Source: Caballeronia pedi (GTDB taxonomy: Bacteria; Pseudomonadota; Gammaproteobacteria; Burkholderiales; Burkholderiaceae). Taken from it: DNA of 64,000 nucleotides. Where the stretch lies: assembly GCF_001544915.2 (NCBI RefSeq), contig NZ_FCOE02000017.1, forward strand, positions 62,001 through 126,000, written 5' to 3'. Shown here in pieces: positions 17,140-26,022 of this stretch. The translations under genes and the position numbers were made by a program. How positions within the stretch are numbered: position 1 is the stretch's first letter; each line of letters starts with the position of its first letter. A model generated the notes under the pieces. That model worked only from the letters and a program-made list of their open reading frames with translations. It ran no database searches and had not been told where the DNA came from.

Positions 17140-18873
17140 TCAGTGAATGTCCGGTTCGCCGCCCGTCGCGGTTCTCTCTTCGAGAAAATCGAAATCGCAG
17201 CCCTTGTCCGCCTGCGTCACATGCAGTTGATGCATCACGCCGAAACCGCGTTCGAACGGACGCTTCGGCGCTTTCCACGCGCGCTTGCGCGCGGCAAGCT
17301 CATCGTCGCCGACATCGAGATGCAGGCGGCGCGCGGGCACATCCAGTTCGACGATATCGCCATCCTTCACCAGCGCGAGCGGCCCGCCGACGAACGACTC
17401 CGGCGCCACATGCAGCACGCATGCGCCATAGCTCGTGCCGCTCATGCGCGCATCGGAAATGCGGACCATGTCGCGCACGCCCTGCTTCAGCAGCTTTTGC
17501 GGAATCGGCAACTGGCCCCACTCCGGCATGCCCGGCGCGCCCACCGGCCCCGCGTGCTGAAGCACGATCACCGAATCGGCGTCGATGTCGAGCGCGTCGT
17601 CGTCGATGCGCGCGGCCATGTCGGCGTAATCCCTGAACACGACCGCGCGGCCGCGATGTTTCAGCAGATGCGCTTCCATCGCCGCGGGTTTGATCACGGC
17701 GCCATCGGGCGCGAGGTTGCCGGTGAGCACCGCGAGGCCGTCGTTCGGAACCAGGGGATTGTCGCGACGGCGAATTACGTCGTCGTCGAAAATTTCGGCA
17801 GCCGCGATGTTCTCGCCGAGCGTCGCGCCATTGACGGTTAGTTGCGAGCCATCGATCAAATCGCCCAGTTCGGCGAGCAGCGCGCGCAGGCCGCCCGCGT
17901 AGAAGAAGTCTTCCATCAGATACTTGCCGGCCGGGCGGATATTGCCGAGCACCGGCGTCACGCGCGCCAGTTCGTCGAAGCGCGCGGTCGTGAGCGGCAC
18001 GCCCGCGCGCCGCGCGACCGCCACCAGATGCACGATCGCGTTGGTCGAGCCGGACAGCGCGAGCACGGTCGTCACCGCGTTGTCGAAGGACTTCGGCGTG
18101 AGAATGTCGGACGGCTTCAGGTCCGTCCACACCATCTCGACGATGCGCTGTCCCGTCAGCGACGCATGCTGCGCGTGCCGCGAGTCCACCGCCGGAATCG
18201 ACGCGAAGCCCGGCAGCGTCAGGCCGAGCGCTTCGGCGGCGCTCGTCATCGTCGATGCGGTGCCCATCGTCATGCAATGGCCCGGCGAGCGCGCGATGCC
18301 GCTTTCCACGCCCTTCCACTCGTCCTCGCTGATCTTGCCCGCGCGCAGTTCCGCCCAGTATTTCCAGGTATCCGAGCCGCTGCCGAGCGTGCGGCCGTTC
18401 CAGTCGCCGCGCAGCATCGGTCCGGCGGGCAGATAGATCGCGGGCAGATCCATGCTGATCGCGCCCATCAGAAGACCGGGCGTGGTCTTGTCGCAGCCGC
18501 CCATCAGCACGCAGCCATCGAACGGATACGAGCGCAGCACTTCCTCGACTTCCATCGCGAGGAAATTGCGGTAGAGCATGGTCGTCGGCTTCTGGAACGG
18601 TTCGGCGAGCGTCATCACCGGCATTTCGACAGGAAAGCCGCCCGCCTGCCAGACGCCGCGCTTCACTTCCTCGACACGCTGTTTGAAATGCGTGTGGCAC
18701 GAGTTGATCTCGCTCCACGTATTGACCACGGCGATCACCGGCTTGCCCATGTAATCGGACGGGTGATAGCCCATCTGCGCCGTGCGCGAGCGATGGCCGA
18801 ACGAGCGCAGGTCGTTCACGCCGTACCAGCGGTGACTGCGGAGTTCCTCCGGCTTCTTGCGATTCGAAGTCAA
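17140..18873 (-). CDS. IlvD/Edd family dehydratase, L-arabinonate dehydratase-like
   Basis: 577-aa Fe-S dehydratase. Cluster cysteines sit in NSCHTHF (about 63), MGGCDKTTPG (about 131) and SPGHCMTMGTAST (about 200). Sequence and length fit the sugar-acid branch (arabinonate, xylonate or fuconate dehydratases that make 2-keto-3-deoxy acids) rather than true IlvD. I choose TTG 18873 because AGGAGAGG lies just upstream; no ATG fits. The downstream RraA-family gene is the likely partner in handling the keto-acid. Confidence 0.8.
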   Translation of the reverse strand: MTSNRKKPEELRSHRWYGVNDLRSFGHRSRTAQMGYHPSDYMGKPVIAVVNTWSEINSCHTHFKQRVEEVKRGVWQAGGFPVEMPVMTLAEPFQKPTTMLYRNFLAMEVEEVLRSYPFDGCVLMGGCDKTTPGLLMGAISMDLPAIYLPAGPMLRGDWNGRTLGSGSDTWKYWAELRAGKISEDEWKGVESGIARSPGHCMTMGTASTMTSAAEALGLTLPGFASIPAVDSRHAQHASLTGQRIVEMVWTDLKPSDILTPKSFDNAVTTVLALSGSTNAIVHLVAVARRAGVPLTTARFDELARVTPVLGNIRPAGKYLMEDFFYAGGLRALLAELGDLIDGSQLTVNGATLGENIAAAEIFDDDVIRRRDNPLVPNDGLAVLTGNLAPDGAVIKPAAMEAHLLKHRGRAVVFRDYADMAARIDDDALDIDADSVIVLQHAGPVGAPGMPEWGQLPIPQKLLKQGVRDMVRISDARMSGTSYGACVLHVAPESFVGGPLALVKDGDIVELDVPARRLHLDVGDDELAARKRAWKAPKRPFERGFGVMHQLHVTQADKGCDFDFLEERTATGGEPDIH

Positions 18874-18965
18874 ACAACCTCTCCTTGATGGTTGCGCTAC
18901 CATGCGACGAAAAATGGTATCGGCGTGATCGGCGAGCGTCGCTTGGGGTTTGTCCGGGGAATTCG

Positions 18966-19631
18966 CTATTTGATGGTGAGATGCACCGAGGCGATCAGTT
19001 CCGAAAGCCCGAGCCACAGAATCTGCACGCCGATGCAGAAGATGACGAACGCGAAGAGGCGCATCGCGACCTGCGTGCCGGCGGTGCCGAGCAGACGTTC
19101 CAGATGCCCGGCGAAGCGCACGCACACATAGATGCTCGCGCACAGGATCACCAGTCCGACGCCCACGCCGGCGATATGCACCGGCTGCACGCCGTGGCGC
19201 GGCGAGCCGGTGCCGAGCGCGATGGCGACCGCGATCGCGCCCGGTCCGACGGTGATCGGCAGCGTCAGCGGGTAGAACGCCTTCGCGCGCAGCGACGCGC
19301 CGCTGCGCGGCCGGGGCGCGGTTTCAACGGCGTCGTCGTCATCGGGCGCCTGCAGCAAACCCCATCCCGCCATCGCGACGACCAGGCCGCCCGCCACGCG
19401 CAGCACCGGAATCGAGATGCCGAAGAACGACAGCACGTACGCGCCGATCGAAAGCGACGCCAGCAGAATCGCGAAACTGTTGATGCAGATGCGCCGCGCG
19501 AGCTCCGCGCGATCGTCATCGCCGATATGCGGCAGCATGCTCAGCACGACGAGCGCCGTCGCGGGCGGATTGATGATCGGGAACAATCCGGCGACGATCA
19601 CGAGAACCGTCCGGGCGAATTCGTTGAGCAT
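18966..19631 (-). CDS. MarC family integral membrane protein
   Basis: 221-aa inner-membrane protein with six predicted helices. MarC-family features: the first helix VIVAGLFPIINPPATALV (about 9-26) and the LTLPITVGPGAIAVAIALG segment (about 118-136). A polar, acidic/basic loop (APDDDDAVETAPRPRSG) lies between helices 3 and 4. The transport substrate is not established; the multiple-antibiotic-resistance link of MarC itself is disputed. ATG 19631 is preferred to TTG 19664. Confidence 0.8.
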   Translation of the reverse strand: MLNEFARTVLVIVAGLFPIINPPATALVVLSMLPHIGDDDRAELARRICINSFAILLASLSIGAYVLSFFGISIPVLRVAGGLVVAMAGWGLLQAPDDDDAVETAPRPRSGASLRAKAFYPLTLPITVGPGAIAVAIALGTGSPRHGVQPVHIAGVGVGLVILCASIYVCVRFAGHLERLLGTAGTQVAMRLFAFVIFCIGVQILWLGLSELIASVHLTIK

Positions 19632-19718
19632 GCGCGTTTTTGTCCGTTCGTAGGCGTGCTGCAAGCCCGGACATTGTGCACGCTAACTGGACGAACGTGC
19701 GTGGATTTGCTACGCGAT

Positions 19719-20060
19719 TCAGGCGAACGGCTGCGTGAGAATCAACGCGCATTCGGTGAGAAACGAGCCGAGCCCGACGCCGATCAGCACGCGCGCGACA
19801 TAGGTCCACACGCGGCGATCGACATTGCCCGAGCAGCGCCACGCGAGCATGCACCACAGCAGATACAGCGCCGAGCAGACGGCGAATACGCCCAGCATGC
19901 CGGGCCAGAACCAGACAGTGAGCAGCAGAAATGTTTCGGGAGCGACACCTCTCGTCCAGAGGTCGAGGTACACGAACCACCATGCGAGGTGGATCGGCAC
20001 GCCCAACAGCCACCAGACTTTCCAGAAGCGTTCTTCTCCGCGCCAGGCCTTGCGAAACAT
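19719..20060 (-). CDS. Hypothetical membrane protein
   Basis: 113-aa protein with three hydrophobic helices rich in Trp (WWLLGVPIHLAWWFVYLDLW, then LLLTVWFWPGMLGVFAVCSA, then a C-terminal helix). No family recognised. An alternative ATG at 20105 lies 3 bp after the stop of the YcgR-like gene and would couple the two, but the added residues do not look membrane-related. Likely co-transcribed with the gene upstream. Confidence 0.6.
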   Translation of the reverse strand: MFRKAWRGEERFWKVWWLLGVPIHLAWWFVYLDLWTRGVAPETFLLLTVWFWPGMLGVFAVCSALYLLWCMLAWRCSGNVDRRVWTYVARVLIGVGLGSFLTECALILTQPFA

Positions 20061-20108
20061 GCGTTGCGATGCAGTGGAAGGAGGCACGCATTCTACTCCA
20101 CGCATGGC

Positions 20109-20867
20109 CTACACCGAGAGGCTACGGCGCTTCGCCTCCATGCGCGTGATGAGCCGCTGCAGCACGTTTTCCGCCGCGCCGGAGAGTCGCACGAAGCGAA
20201 AGCCGACGACATAGCGCACGTCGCCGCGCGGCGTGGTCACCGTGCGCGGCGACAGCAATTCCAGATCGACGGGCAAGGCCGCGCCCGCACCGAGATGCAG
20301 CACGACATCGCTGAACATGGTGCCGATCTCCGTTTCCGCGAGACGCGGCGTGTCCATACGCAGCGCGATGCCGCCGAGCGACAGATCGTGCACTTCGTAG
20401 CGGAACGCTTCGCCATCGGCGAATGCGCCTTTCGCGTAGAACGGATCGAGGATCGGCGCCGGCACGCGGAAATATTCGCGTCGCTGGAACTGATAGAGCT
20501 TCGCGGGAAACTCGGCTTCGAACGCCTGTCGCCCTTCATGAGTCACGGCGAGCGCCGCGCCCGTGGTGAACTCGACGCGCACGCCGTCCGGCGCGCCCTT
20601 GAAATACAACTGTCGCGCGTCCAGCAACGCGCGATTGTCCGATTCCACGCCGCCCCAGTCGAACACGATGCGCGCGCCGCGCACGTCGACCTCCAGCAAT
20701 TGCGTGACGATCTGCCCGCGCGCGCTCGTCACGGTCAGCATGTCGCGGCGCTGCGCGAGACTGCGCAGACAGATGGAAATCTCGGATGGCGTATGGCGCG
20801 CGAAGCGTTCGTGATCTTCGGCGAATTTCTCGATGTCGGATGCGTGCGGCAACGGTGCGGCGAGCAT
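20109..20867 (-). CDS. ycgR: YcgR-like c-di-GMP-binding PilZ protein
   Basis: 252-aa flagellar brake family protein. An N-terminal YcgR domain (about 20-120) is followed by a PilZ domain (about 127-240). Both c-di-GMP ligands are seen: the RxxxR motif in QRREYFR (Arg130/Arg134) and the DxSxxG motif in DLSLGG (161-166). Such proteins bind the flagellar motor when c-di-GMP is high and slow swimming. No flagellar genes are nearby, but the window also holds a c-di-GMP-controlled polysaccharide operon at 41-49 kb. Confidence 0.85.
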   Translation of the reverse strand: MLAAPLPHASDIEKFAEDHERFARHTPSEISICLRSLAQRRDMLTVTSARGQIVTQLLEVDVRGARIVFDWGGVESDNRALLDARQLYFKGAPDGVRVEFTTGAALAVTHEGRQAFEAEFPAKLYQFQRREYFRVPAPILDPFYAKGAFADGEAFRYEVHDLSLGGIALRMDTPRLAETEIGTMFSDVVLHLGAGAALPVDLELLSPRTVTTPRGDVRYVVGFRFVRLSGAAENVLQRLITRMEAKRRSLSV

Positions 20868-21040
20868 GATGGTCCAATCTAGTTATCAGTTTGGGACAGC
20901 GAACGGCGGCTACCTGTTGACGCATATGTTGCACGAAAAGAACGCGGTTCAGTACGTCAGTAACAACTAGATTTTCACGGTAATTCAGCGTTTTGCAGAG
21001 CAGCAAAACGTTTTCTCTTACGTATTGCTTTCGAAAACGG

Positions 21041-21070
21041 CGAAGGCCGGGCACGATCGCCCGGCCTTCG
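21041..21070 (-). terminator. Intrinsic terminator of the diiron-protein gene
   Basis: A perfect 12-bp stem (CGAAGGCCGGGC with GCCCGGCCTTCG, 6-nt loop) lies 21 bp after the stop at 21091 and is followed on the minus strand by CGTTTTCG. Confidence 0.75.
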
Positions 21071-21090
21071 TCCGCATCTACCTGAGCGGA

Positions 21091-22071
21091 TCAGGCGAGC
21101 GCGTCGAGTTCGCTCGCGAGCGCGCGGCGTCTGATCGGCGCGAGCGCCGCGCCGAGGCGTTCGCCCTGCGCCTCGGTGATCACGCTCCCGAGAATCTCGC
21201 CGAAGCGCGGCTCGTCGACGCCCGAGATGATGTACTGCCAGCGATACGCATCGACCAGCGCCGCATGCACGTGCGCCTCTTCGTCATCCGACAACGCGCG
21301 GTCGAGCAGCGTGACGAAGTAATGTGCATCGGCGGCGGCTTGCGCCTGCATCATGCCGTCGATCGCGGCGACGAGGTCGATCAGATCGCCGATCGCGACA
21401 TCGCGCGCGGCGTCGTCGATGCGCGCATCCTCGCGCAGCCACTCCAGTTCGTCGATGATCGCGTGCTGCGACTCTTCCTTCCAGTGAAACAGGAAGATGT
21501 CCTTGAAGAGCGGCGAAAGCGTCGCGTCGCTCTCCATGCTCTGCCGGTAATGCACCTGTGTGACGATCTCGACGCAACAGGTCAGCGCGAGAATCGACCA
21601 GGTGGATTTGCCGAGCACGAACGCGGCGACTTCGTCGGCCTGCGAGACGAAGCGGTAGCCGGGCGGCAGCGCGAGCGCCGCGAGCGCCTCGACGCGGCGG
21701 AACAGTTCCTGATGCTTCAGCTCCTCATCGGTGAAACGGACGATCGCTTCGAGCGCGGTCTGGTCGCCGAGCGCGTGATCGCGTCCGACTTCCAGCATCT
21801 TCGCGCCGACGAAGCGCTCGATCATGCCGAACATGTTGGCGTAGGTGCGGCCCTGGATCTGCGACATCAGGCGGCGTTCGCGCGTATCGAGAAACGGCAG
21901 GCGGTTCACTTCGGACAGCCCGTCGGGCATGAACTTGTGCGCGGGATCGAATTGACGGCCGCGCAATACGTCGCGATCGATGTCCCAGCGGATGCGGCGG
22001 GACACTTCGATGCACTTCGCATAGCGTTGATGCGGGCTGACCTTGGCGGACTCGTGTTGAACAGCTTTCAT
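21091..22071 (-). CDS. Ferritin-like diiron protein of unknown function
   Basis: 326-aa mostly helical protein. Two ExxH motifs, DEELKHQ (about 118) and WKEESQH (about 200), with further Glu residues (for example MIERF about 84), look like the two halves of a carboxylate-bridged diiron site. The layout resembles AurF-type N-oxygenases and related diiron oxygenases, but the match is by pattern only. No signal peptide. It stands alone, with its own terminator. The substrate could be an amine, an alkane or a fatty acyl chain; I cannot choose. Confidence 0.6.
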   Translation of the reverse strand: MKAVQHESAKVSPHQRYAKCIEVSRRIRWDIDRDVLRGRQFDPAHKFMPDGLSEVNRLPFLDTRERRLMSQIQGRTYANMFGMIERFVGAKMLEVGRDHALGDQTALEAIVRFTDEELKHQELFRRVEALAALALPPGYRFVSQADEVAAFVLGKSTWSILALTCCVEIVTQVHYRQSMESDATLSPLFKDIFLFHWKEESQHAIIDELEWLREDARIDDAARDVAIGDLIDLVAAIDGMMQAQAAADAHYFVTLLDRALSDDEEAHVHAALVDAYRWQYIISGVDEPRFGEILGSVITEAQGERLGAALAPIRRRALASELDALA

Positions 22072-22272
22072 GTGCGAACTCCGGGATGACTCTGCGTCGA
22101 TGATTGCGATGAAATGGCGCCATGTAGAGCGGCGCGCTGCGTCGAACAGGTCGGCGTAGGGTCATGCGTCGCGTCACCGTTCTGCGAATCATTCTCGGCA
22201 AAGGCGCGTTTGCGCACATGAGGCGCATGTCCCGGTTGCGTACCGGGAGACTGGGTTTTGTCGGCGGGAAAG

Positions 22273-22288
22273 CGGGACCTGTGTCCCG
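22273..22288 (-). terminator. Possible terminator of the hydrolase-LuxR gene
   Basis: CGGGAC-ACAG-GTCCCG hairpin on the minus strand, 17 bp after the stop at 22305, followed by CTTTCCC; a second 7-bp stem lies at 22230-22248. The T run is short. Confidence 0.35.
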
Positions 22289-22304
22289 ACGGGCTTGGGC
22301 AGAC

Positions 22305-23387
22305 TCAGGCGGAGGCGTCGAAGCCCGCGCGGCGCGCGAGCACGATCGCCTGCGCGCGGTTCTCGACTTCGAGCTTCGAGAAAATGCTGGTGATGTGATT
22401 GCGCACGGTCTTTTCGCTGAGCGCGAGGCGCGCGGCGATCTGCGCGTTGTCGCGCCCGCCCGCGAGCAATTCGACGATATCGCGCTCGCGCGGCGTCAAC
22501 GCGGAAAACACGGGATCGCTCACTTGCGCCGAGGGCAGGAACGCGCGCACTTCCTCGCACCAGCGCGGCCAGGCAGCGTCGAATTCGAGCGTGAGATGGT
22601 TTTCGCTTTCCAGCGGCACGAAGCGCGCGCCGGGAATCTGCCCCGCCAGCAGACGGCTTTCGTCGAAGGGCACGCGCGCGTCGCCGCTCGCGTGCAGCAC
22701 GAGCGTCGGGCATTGCACGCGCGGCAGCAGGTCGACCACGTCGATCTCGTTGAACACGCGCATGATGCGCGCGGCGTTGCGCGGCGTCGTCGTGAGCCGT
22801 TCTAGCTCGTTGAACCAGTGATGCTGCTGCGGCGTGCCGCCGGGGATGAACTGCGTCGTAAAGAACTGACGAAACGCCGGATTGTGCTTGCCCCAGCCGA
22901 GTTCCGCGAGCTTCACGAGCATTTCGGCTTCCTCGTGCAGCGCCGGATCGCACGTTCGTTTCAAACGGCCGCGCGCGTAGCCGCCGTGCAGCACGAGATG
23001 CGTGACGCGCTCGGGATGCGCCACCGCATACGCGATGGCGATCGACGCGCCCTGCGATATCCCGAGCAGCGGGAAACGCGCCAAGCCGCTCGCATCGACG
23101 ACGGTTTCGAGATCGCGCAGCCAGGCGTCGAAGGAAATATCGCCGACATCGTGGTCGGAGAGACCGCAGCCGCGCTGATCGTAGCGAATCAGCGTGTGGC
23201 GGCTGCACAGTTCGCGCATCAGATGGCTCCAGACCGGGCTCGTGAAGTCCAGTTCCAGATGACTGAGCCAGTTCGCCGCCTTGATGAGCGGCGGGCCCGA
23301 ACCGCACGTCGCATACGCGATGCGCACGCCGTCGCTCGCCGTGCAGAGGCGGATCTGCTGCCGTGTTGTGGGCGCGCGCGTCGACAT
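22305..23387 (-). CDS. Alpha/beta hydrolase-LuxR HTH fusion regulator
   Basis: 360-aa fusion. Residues 10-280 form an alpha/beta-hydrolase domain with nucleophile elbow GISQGAS (Ser111), RYDQRGCGLSD (about 68-78) and the acid/His region SGDARVPF and ENHLTLEF. Residues about 292-350 are a LuxR/GerE HTH (LTPRERDIVELLAGGRDN start, then SEKTVRNHITSIF). The hydrolase part probably works as a ligand sensor or a ligand-destroying domain for the DNA-binding part. ATG 23387. Target genes unknown; it is flanked by unrelated genes. Confidence 0.8.
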   Translation of the reverse strand: MSTRAPTTRQQIRLCTASDGVRIAYATCGSGPPLIKAANWLSHLELDFTSPVWSHLMRELCSRHTLIRYDQRGCGLSDHDVGDISFDAWLRDLETVVDASGLARFPLLGISQGASIAIAYAVAHPERVTHLVLHGGYARGRLKRTCDPALHEEAEMLVKLAELGWGKHNPAFRQFFTTQFIPGGTPQQHHWFNELERLTTTPRNAARIMRVFNEIDVVDLLPRVQCPTLVLHASGDARVPFDESRLLAGQIPGARFVPLESENHLTLEFDAAWPRWCEEVRAFLPSAQVSDPVFSALTPRERDIVELLAGGRDNAQIAARLALSEKTVRNHITSIFSKLEVENRAQAIVLARRAGFDASA

Positions 23388-23484
23388 CGGAGTGATGTGT
23401 AAGTAGGGACTACGTACAGAGGCGATGCCCGCGCGGCAGCCCCGCGCGAACGCGTTTCATGCTCGCGCGTAAACGATCAGAAAG

Positions 23485-24822
23485 TCAAGGACGGCGCGCA
23501 CCGCGCATCTGGCTCGTCAGGTCGCCGTGATGCATCAGGAGCGCGCGCAGCGACGGCCACATATGCATGTAATGCACCATGAAGCTGTCGCGGTTCTGAA
23601 GCTGGTATGGCGTGTTGATCGTCATGCAGTCGAAGAGATCGTGGTCCTCTGCCAGACCGTGCCGTTGCAGCACCTTGATGAACACGTCCTGATCGCCGCC
23701 GCTCGCATAGGTGGACGATTTATCCGCGATCCCGCCGATCGTCTGCTCGATCTCCGTCAGCAGATCGCGATTCTGCTGCGTATTGCGAAAGCCCAGGATG
23801 CCTGAATTGAACTGCCAGCTCATGTCCGTCGCTATCACGCGGTCGCGATGCTGCAACAGCGGTTCGAGCGGCTGTCCCTGATCGACGACGAGCACGTCCG
23901 CATCGATCCAGAAAATCCACTCGTGCTCGGGCAGATGGCGCAGCAACACCCACGGCTTCAGCCAGTTGCCGCTTGCGTCCGGGCCTGCTTCCGGCGGCAC
24001 CTCGCGATAAAGATGCAGCGCATAGCCGTGGCGCTCGCAATAACGGCGCAGATTGCGCTCGGCGATTGCACCGTACTCGCGGATGTTCGGCGTATAGAGC
24101 ATCGCGAGTGCGATGGGTGCGTGGCCGTTCAACGCTTCGCAGGGCGCTTCGCCGGCTTCCGGTGGCGGCAGCGTGAGATACGGCGCGCCGCGCGCCTGGC
24201 AATCGTTGACGTGTTCCGCGAGCAGATCGCGCAGGTCGGCGAACACGGGCTGGTTGTGCGGCGCGTCCGGCAGATCCGCGAGCGCGAGCGCGAATGCGGG
24301 CCATTCAGCCCAAACCGGATGGACGTGCAGCGCGGCAAGCACGACGGGCACGTATCCTTCGATCATCGAGTTGTAGGGCTGTGGCTCCAGTCCGCGCAGT
24401 AAGTCGGCTTCGCTCGCAAGCGCCCCGCCGAACTTAGCGCCCGCGCAGAGGCGCTCGACGCGTTCGCGCGTGGCGGGCGTATTGCGCCAGAGCTGGAACG
24501 ACGCCATCACATCATCGGCTGCGCTGTCGCGGTACGTGACGATCCAGTCGCGGCTTTCGTCGCGCATCAACGTCTCGCACGGGACGTCGCGCAACAGCAT
24601 GCAGTCCTGCGTGAGCAGCAGTACGAGATCGCCTTCGGCGCAAGCGCGCAGCGTACGCAACAACACCTGGTACTTCTGAAACAGGCGCAGATGCGGCCAG
24701 CCGATCGAGCTCACATCGACATATTCGTGCGCGTAGGAACGCCGCGCGCAGTAGCGGCGATGATTCTCGAACGACGCGCGAGCGTTGTCGTCGGCGAAAA
24801 AACTGATGACGTGGGTCGTCAT
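23485..24822 (-). CDS. Two-lobed glycosyltransferase-like protein
   Basis: 445-aa protein. The C-terminal half (about 245-440) resembles GT34/GMA12-type galactosyl/mannosyltransferases: MLYTPNIREYG, the nucleotide-sugar DxD in WIDADVLVVD (about 333-342), FNSGILGFRNT and a GGDQDVF acceptor region. The N-terminal half (about 1-200) looks like a weaker second copy (ISFFADDN, KYQVLLRTL, VLLLTQDCMLL) lacking a clean DxD, so the protein may be an ancient duplication. Donor and acceptor unknown. GGAGC precedes ATG 24822. Confidence 0.6.
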   Translation of the reverse strand: MTTHVISFFADDNARASFENHRRYCARRSYAHEYVDVSSIGWPHLRLFQKYQVLLRTLRACAEGDLVLLLTQDCMLLRDVPCETLMRDESRDWIVTYRDSAADDVMASFQLWRNTPATRERVERLCAGAKFGGALASEADLLRGLEPQPYNSMIEGYVPVVLAALHVHPVWAEWPAFALALADLPDAPHNQPVFADLRDLLAEHVNDCQARGAPYLTLPPPEAGEAPCEALNGHAPIALAMLYTPNIREYGAIAERNLRRYCERHGYALHLYREVPPEAGPDASGNWLKPWVLLRHLPEHEWIFWIDADVLVVDQGQPLEPLLQHRDRVIATDMSWQFNSGILGFRNTQQNRDLLTEIEQTIGGIADKSSTYASGGDQDVFIKVLQRHGLAEDHDLFDCMTINTPYQLQNRDSFMVHYMHMWPSLRALLMHHGDLTSQMRGARRP

Positions 24823-24957
24823 GGCGATGCTCCGTGATGCCGTGTGTCGGGCATTTTGTCCCGTCACTCGGCGCGCGAGCAAGCGCACGCACAGTTTGTT
24901 TCATCCTGGTTCACGCGGGCCGCGATCGTTGCACGCAACGACATTCGCAACCGGATT

Positions 24958-25590
24958 TCAGCGTTTCGCGCGCAGCGGCAATGTCGAGATAAACTGATCG
25001 ATCGCCGCGATGAGCACCGCGCGGCGCACGCCGTCCTGCGCCTGAATCGACAAACCCGCGAACAGCGTCATGCACAGCGCGGCGAGCGCCTGAACGTCCG
25101 TGCGCGCGTCGAACTCGCCATTTTCGACGCCTTGCGCGAGCCGCGCCGCGACGATCGACGCCACCTTGCGCCTGCGCTTTTGCATCTCGGCGCGCAACTG
25201 CGCGTGCTCGGCGCCGACGGACATCGCGCCCAGAAAGATCATGCAGCCGCGCGGATTCTGCGTGCCGGTGAACAGCTCGACGCTCGCGCGGAACATTGCG
25301 CGCAGCCCGTCGCGCACGGATTCATGCGCCTGCAACTGACGCAGCGCCGCGCCGCCTTCGGCGTCCGTATAAAGCTCGACCGCCTCGCGGTACAGATCCT
25401 CCTTGCTGCCGAACGCGGCGTAGAGGCTCGGCGAATTGATGCCCATCGCGTCGACGAGATCGGCCATCGAGCAGGTGTCGAAGCCCTTGGCCCAGAACAC
25501 GTCCATCGCGCTTCGCAGCGCCGCCTCGCGATCGAACGCGCGCGGCCGCCCGCGCGCCTTGTGCTGCGTCTCTCGTATTTCCGACGACAT
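24958..25590 (-). CDS. TetR family transcriptional regulator
   Basis: 210-aa TetR repressor. The HTH lies at about 20-65 (ALRSAMDVFWAKGFDTCS, then INSPSLYAAFGSKEDLY); the ligand domain follows with LFTGTQNPRGCMIF (about 105). ATG 25590 starts a typical N-terminus with the basic RGRPRAFDRE segment. It is divergent from a small secreted-protein gene at 25747, and two copies of the same dyad lie between them, so it probably represses both. Confidence 0.85.
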   Translation of the reverse strand: MSSEIRETQHKARGRPRAFDREAALRSAMDVFWAKGFDTCSMADLVDAMGINSPSLYAAFGSKEDLYREAVELYTDAEGGAALRQLQAHESVRDGLRAMFRASVELFTGTQNPRGCMIFLGAMSVGAEHAQLRAEMQKRRRKVASIVAARLAQGVENGEFDARTDVQALAALCMTLFAGLSIQAQDGVRRAVLIAAIDQFISTLPLRAKR

Positions 25591-25644
25591 GTCTCGCTCC
25601 TCGTGCGTGCCTGCGATTAGTGCGCGCACTGAAATTCAGAATTA

Positions 25645-25660
25645 TGTGTCGATCGTAACA
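25645..25660. promoter_or_regulatory. TetR operator copy 1
   Basis: TGT-GT-CGATCG-TA-ACA, a dyad centred on CGATCG, 55 bp upstream of the tetR start on the minus strand. The same architecture recurs exactly 55 bp away. Confidence 0.6.
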
Positions 25661-25699
25661 AAATAACTGGACGCTGTCGCGGGACAATGTTCAAATATG

Positions 25700-25715
25700 T
25701 GTATCGATCGCTACA
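25700..25715. promoter_or_regulatory. TetR operator copy 2
   Basis: TGT-AT-CGATCG-CT-ACA, 31 bp before the secreted-protein start. The spacer bases differ from copy 1 while the TGT, CGATCG and ACA blocks are kept, which is what selection for a binding site would leave. Confidence 0.6.
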
Positions 25716-25746
25716 TAAATCCCGGAACCTTCTTAGGAGTGTCGTC

Positions 25747-26019
25747 ATGAAATCGACTTTGTCCGCGCTTGCAGCCGCGTTGCTGCTGATGAGCCCGCTC
25801 GTTTCATTCGCGCAAACCACGGCGACGGCGGCCTCGCCCGCGCCGTATTCGGTGTTCGTCGATCAGCCCACCGGCTTCACCTTCGTGAAGATGCCGTCGG
25901 GATGGAAGTTCGTCGGCGCGGTGTCGCAGGAAGAAGCGCAGCATGTGCCGGCCAGCGTGCTGACCTCGGTGCTGCCCGCCGATTCGGCGCGTGCGATCGA
26001 CACCGCATCGGTCAGGTAA
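25747..26019 (+). CDS. Small secreted protein, 90 aa
   Basis: A clear Sec signal peptide (residues 1-22, ending SFAQ) is followed by a short mature domain with PYSVFVDQPTGFTFVKMPSGWKFVG pattern elements (only PSGWKFVG is diagnostic by eye). No family named. AGGAG lies before ATG 25747. Divergent from the TetR gene and probably its target; tail to tail with the Nit1C flavoprotein gene 3 bp away. Confidence 0.7.
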   Translation: MKSTLSALAAALLLMSPLVSFAQTTATAASPAPYSVFVDQPTGFTFVKMPSGWKFVGAVSQEEAQHVPASVLTSVLPADSARAIDTASVR

Positions 26020-26022
26020 GCT

